From contig NZ_QFFJ01000002.1 in assembly GCF_003308995.1 (NCBI RefSeq), positions 62,001 to 126,000 on the forward strand: 64,000 bases of DNA, given 5' to 3'. This DNA is from Chitinophaga flava. GTDB lineage: Bacteria; Bacteroidota; Bacteroidia; Chitinophagales; Chitinophagaceae. Positions 62,399-64,000 of the stretch are shown here, one piece after another. The notes below the pieces were generated by a model. The model made no database searches and was not told the DNA's origin. It saw nothing but the letters and a program-made list of their open reading frames with translations. Positions within the stretch are counted from its first letter, which is position 1. Every line of letters starts with the position of its first letter. The translations under genes and the position numbers were made by a program.

Positions 62399-64000
62399 AT
62401 GGTGACAATGAAACAAATGAAACCATTATGGCTGCTATCTGCAGCGCTGTATTCCACGCTGGCAGTGGCCCAGACCAAACCACCGGCCCGTGACTGGCTC
62501 ATAGACTCCAAAGGTTATGCGGCCACTGTTACGGAAAAAGGGAAAGAAATTGTACTGAGCAATGGTTTGCTGAGTCGTAGTTTTCGTGTAGCCCCCAACG
62601 TGATCTGTACCGATTTCCGTAACCTGACCAGCGGAGAACAGCTACTCCGTTCCGTGAAACCGGAAGCCAGAATCACCATCAATGGACATGACTATCAAAT
62701 CGGCGGCGCCGGCGGCCAGCGACAACATGCTTACCTGTTGCCCGTTTGGCTGGACAGCCTGCAGTCTGGTAAAACAGATTTTATATATGTTGGCCATCAG
62801 CTGACTGAAATTAAACCGGTGCTGAACTGGAAACCCAAAGGCTGGTGTTCCAATCCTCAGCTGCCTACCGGTAAAGCACTGATCTTCACCTATCGTGCAC
62901 AGACGCCTGAGTTACAAGGTGTCACCGTAAAAGTCCACTACGAACTGTTTGATGGTATCCCGTTGCTGGCCAAATGGCTGGAGATTACTAACGCTGCCGC
63001 ACAAACGCTGAAACTCGATCAGGTTGTCAACGAAATTCTGGCCACACCGGAAGAAGAATCGACCGTAGTGGGCGAGCCCGACAAGATCCGGACCCCGCAC
63101 GGGATATATGTGGAAAGCAATTACACTTTCAATAACTCGATGACTGCCAGACTGAGCGATCAGACGACCCATTGGAAAACAGACAGCAGCTATACTTCGC
63201 AGGTAAACTATGACCTGCAAACGCCCTGTCTGCTGGAAGTACATCCTAAAGTGCCGGTGGGTATAACACTGGCTGCCGGAGAACATTTTGAATCTATCCG
63301 CACCTATGAGTTGTTACTGGATGGTTACGACAGGGAACGCAACGGGCTGGCCAAACGCCGCATGTACCGTACAATTGCGCCCTGGTCAACAGAAAATCCC
63401 ATCTTCATGCACCTGGTCAGCACCGATCCGGTAAAAGTGAAAAATATCATTGACCAGTGTGCCGCCACCGGCTATGAAGGGGTGATCCTGAGCTTTGGCA
63501 GCGGGCTGAACATGGAAGATACCAGTGAAGCCAACATAACAAAGTTCAAAGCCCTGGCCGATTACGCACATAATAAAAAGGTGCTGCTGGGTGGTTATTC
63601 CCTCTTTTCGAGCAGGCGTATCAGTGATGAAGATGATGTGATCAACCCGGCCACCGGTAAACCGGGTGGTGCTTTCTTCGGGAATGCGCCCTGCCTGGGC
63701 AGCAAATGGGGCCTCGGTTATCTGGCTAAATTAAAACGCTTCATCACCGCTACCGGCTTCGATATTTTCGAAAACGACGGCCCTTATCCCGGCGATGTAT
63801 GCGCTTCCACCACTCATCCCGGACATGCTGGTAAAGACGATTCTCAATGGAAACAGATACAGCTGCAGAAAGGATTGTATCATTTCCTGAATCAGCGAGG
63901 CGTATACATCAACGCACCTGACTGGTATTTCATGGATGGTACCAACAAGATTGCGCTGGGCTACCGTGAAGTCAATTTCTCCTTACCCCGCGCCGAACAG
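62399..64000 (+). CDS. Alpha-galactosidase-like glycoside hydrolase (3' partial)
   Basis: An ATG at 62399, with alternatives at 62408 and 62417, opens a frame that runs to the window end (534 codons). The signal peptide is MKPLWLLSAALYSTLAVAQ. A beta-sandwich domain follows (GKEIVLSNGLLSRSFRVAPN, ITNAAAQTLKLDQVVNEIL), then a TIM-barrel start (GYEGVILSFGSGLNMED, ALADYAHNKKVLLGGYSLFSSR, GFDIFENDGPYPGDVCASTTHPGH). This resembles the GH27/GH36/GH31 superclan of alpha-galactosidases, but the family could not be fixed without the C-terminus. Likely co-transcribed with the fucosidase. Confidence 0.7.
   Translation, partial: MVTMKQMKPLWLLSAALYSTLAVAQTKPPARDWLIDSKGYAATVTEKGKEIVLSNGLLSRSFRVAPNVICTDFRNLTSGEQLLRSVKPEARITINGHDYQIGGAGGQRQHAYLLPVWLDSLQSGKTDFIYVGHQLTEIKPVLNWKPKGWCSNPQLPTGKALIFTYRAQTPELQGVTVKVHYELFDGIPLLAKWLEITNAAAQTLKLDQVVNEILATPEEESTVVGEPDKIRTPHGIYVESNYTFNNSMTARLSDQTTHWKTDSSYTSQVNYDLQTPCLLEVHPKVPVGITLAAGEHFESIRTYELLLDGYDRERNGLAKRRMYRTIAPWSTENPIFMHLVSTDPVKVKNIIDQCAATGYEGVILSFGSGLNMEDTSEANITKFKALADYAHNKKVLLGGYSLFSSRRISDEDDVINPATGKPGGAFFGNAPCLGSKWGLGYLAKLKRFITATGFDIFENDGPYPGDVCASTTHPGHAGKDDSQWKQIQLQKGLYHFLNQRGVYINAPDWYFMDGTNKIALGYREVNFSLPRAEQ

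Overview
The window looks like a chromosomal segment of a Bacteroidota bacterium of the Chitinophagaceae type, most likely Chitinophaga or a close relative. This rests on the SusC/SusD outer-membrane pair, DUF5916, DUF3667, DUF6515 and DUF5710 proteins, a TPR-CHAT protein beside an ECF sigma factor, secreted GH20 and GH29 glycosidases, and promoters of the Bacteroidota form TTTG-N(17-20)-TAnnTTTG. No rRNA, tRNA, CRISPR array, transposase or prophage gene was recognised. About 47 protein genes are supported; the first and last run off the window.

Layout. 0-9.5 kb: an LRR protein with an embedded BRCT domain, a TPR protein, an M48 protease, DUF3667 and DUF5710 zinc-binding-type proteins, and a large exported TPR-CHAT protein. 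9.6-11 kb: divergent from the CHAT gene, an ECF sigma factor and a membrane protein that looks like its anti-sigma partner. 11-16.5 kb: exported VOC protein, TPM-domain lipoprotein, DUF6515 protein, ADP-ribosylglycohydrolase. 16.5-17.65 kb: a gene-free stretch with a promoter-like box and at least seven related hairpins. 17.7-26 kb: aldo/keto reductase, DJ-1/PfpI protein, amidase, then SusC and SusD. 27.7-33.5 kb: lutABC lactate-utilization operon, an unusual SDR, a membrane acyltransferase-like protein and YitT. 34-44 kb: phosphate-binding-like protein, TonB, PEP carboxylase, and the oxidative pentose-phosphate set gnd-zwf-pgl. 44-52.8 kb: FMN glutamate-synthase-like protein, GH20 hexosaminidase, DUF5916 protein, thioredoxin-fold protein. 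53-58.8 kb: small HTH protein, LytTR protein, an mprF-virJ lipid module, a universal stress protein and a TetR regulator. 58.8-60.6 kb: gene-free DNA with a cluster of DnaA boxes. 60.6-64 kb: GH29 fucosidase followed by an alpha-galactosidase-like gene.

How the genes work together. gnd, zwf and pgl form the complete oxidative pentose-phosphate branch. lutABC oxidises lactate. SusC/SusD with TonB import glycans, and GH20, GH29 and the galactosidase-like enzyme trim them. mprF-virJ resembles the proteobacterial lpiA-acvB pair, which makes and breaks aminoacyl-phosphatidylglycerol. TetR and the stress-protein gene share a 16-bp operator.

The least explained material is non-coding: the hairpin array at 16.7-17.56 kb; an intergenic repeat family with ATCA phased every 9-10 bp at seven or more sites; a CCCAGGGCT...AGCCCTGGG palindrome family, one copy of which encodes the end of a protein; the DnaA-box cluster at 59.56-59.9 kb; and several possible structured RNAs. 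All calls come from reading the sequence; no database search or folding program was run.
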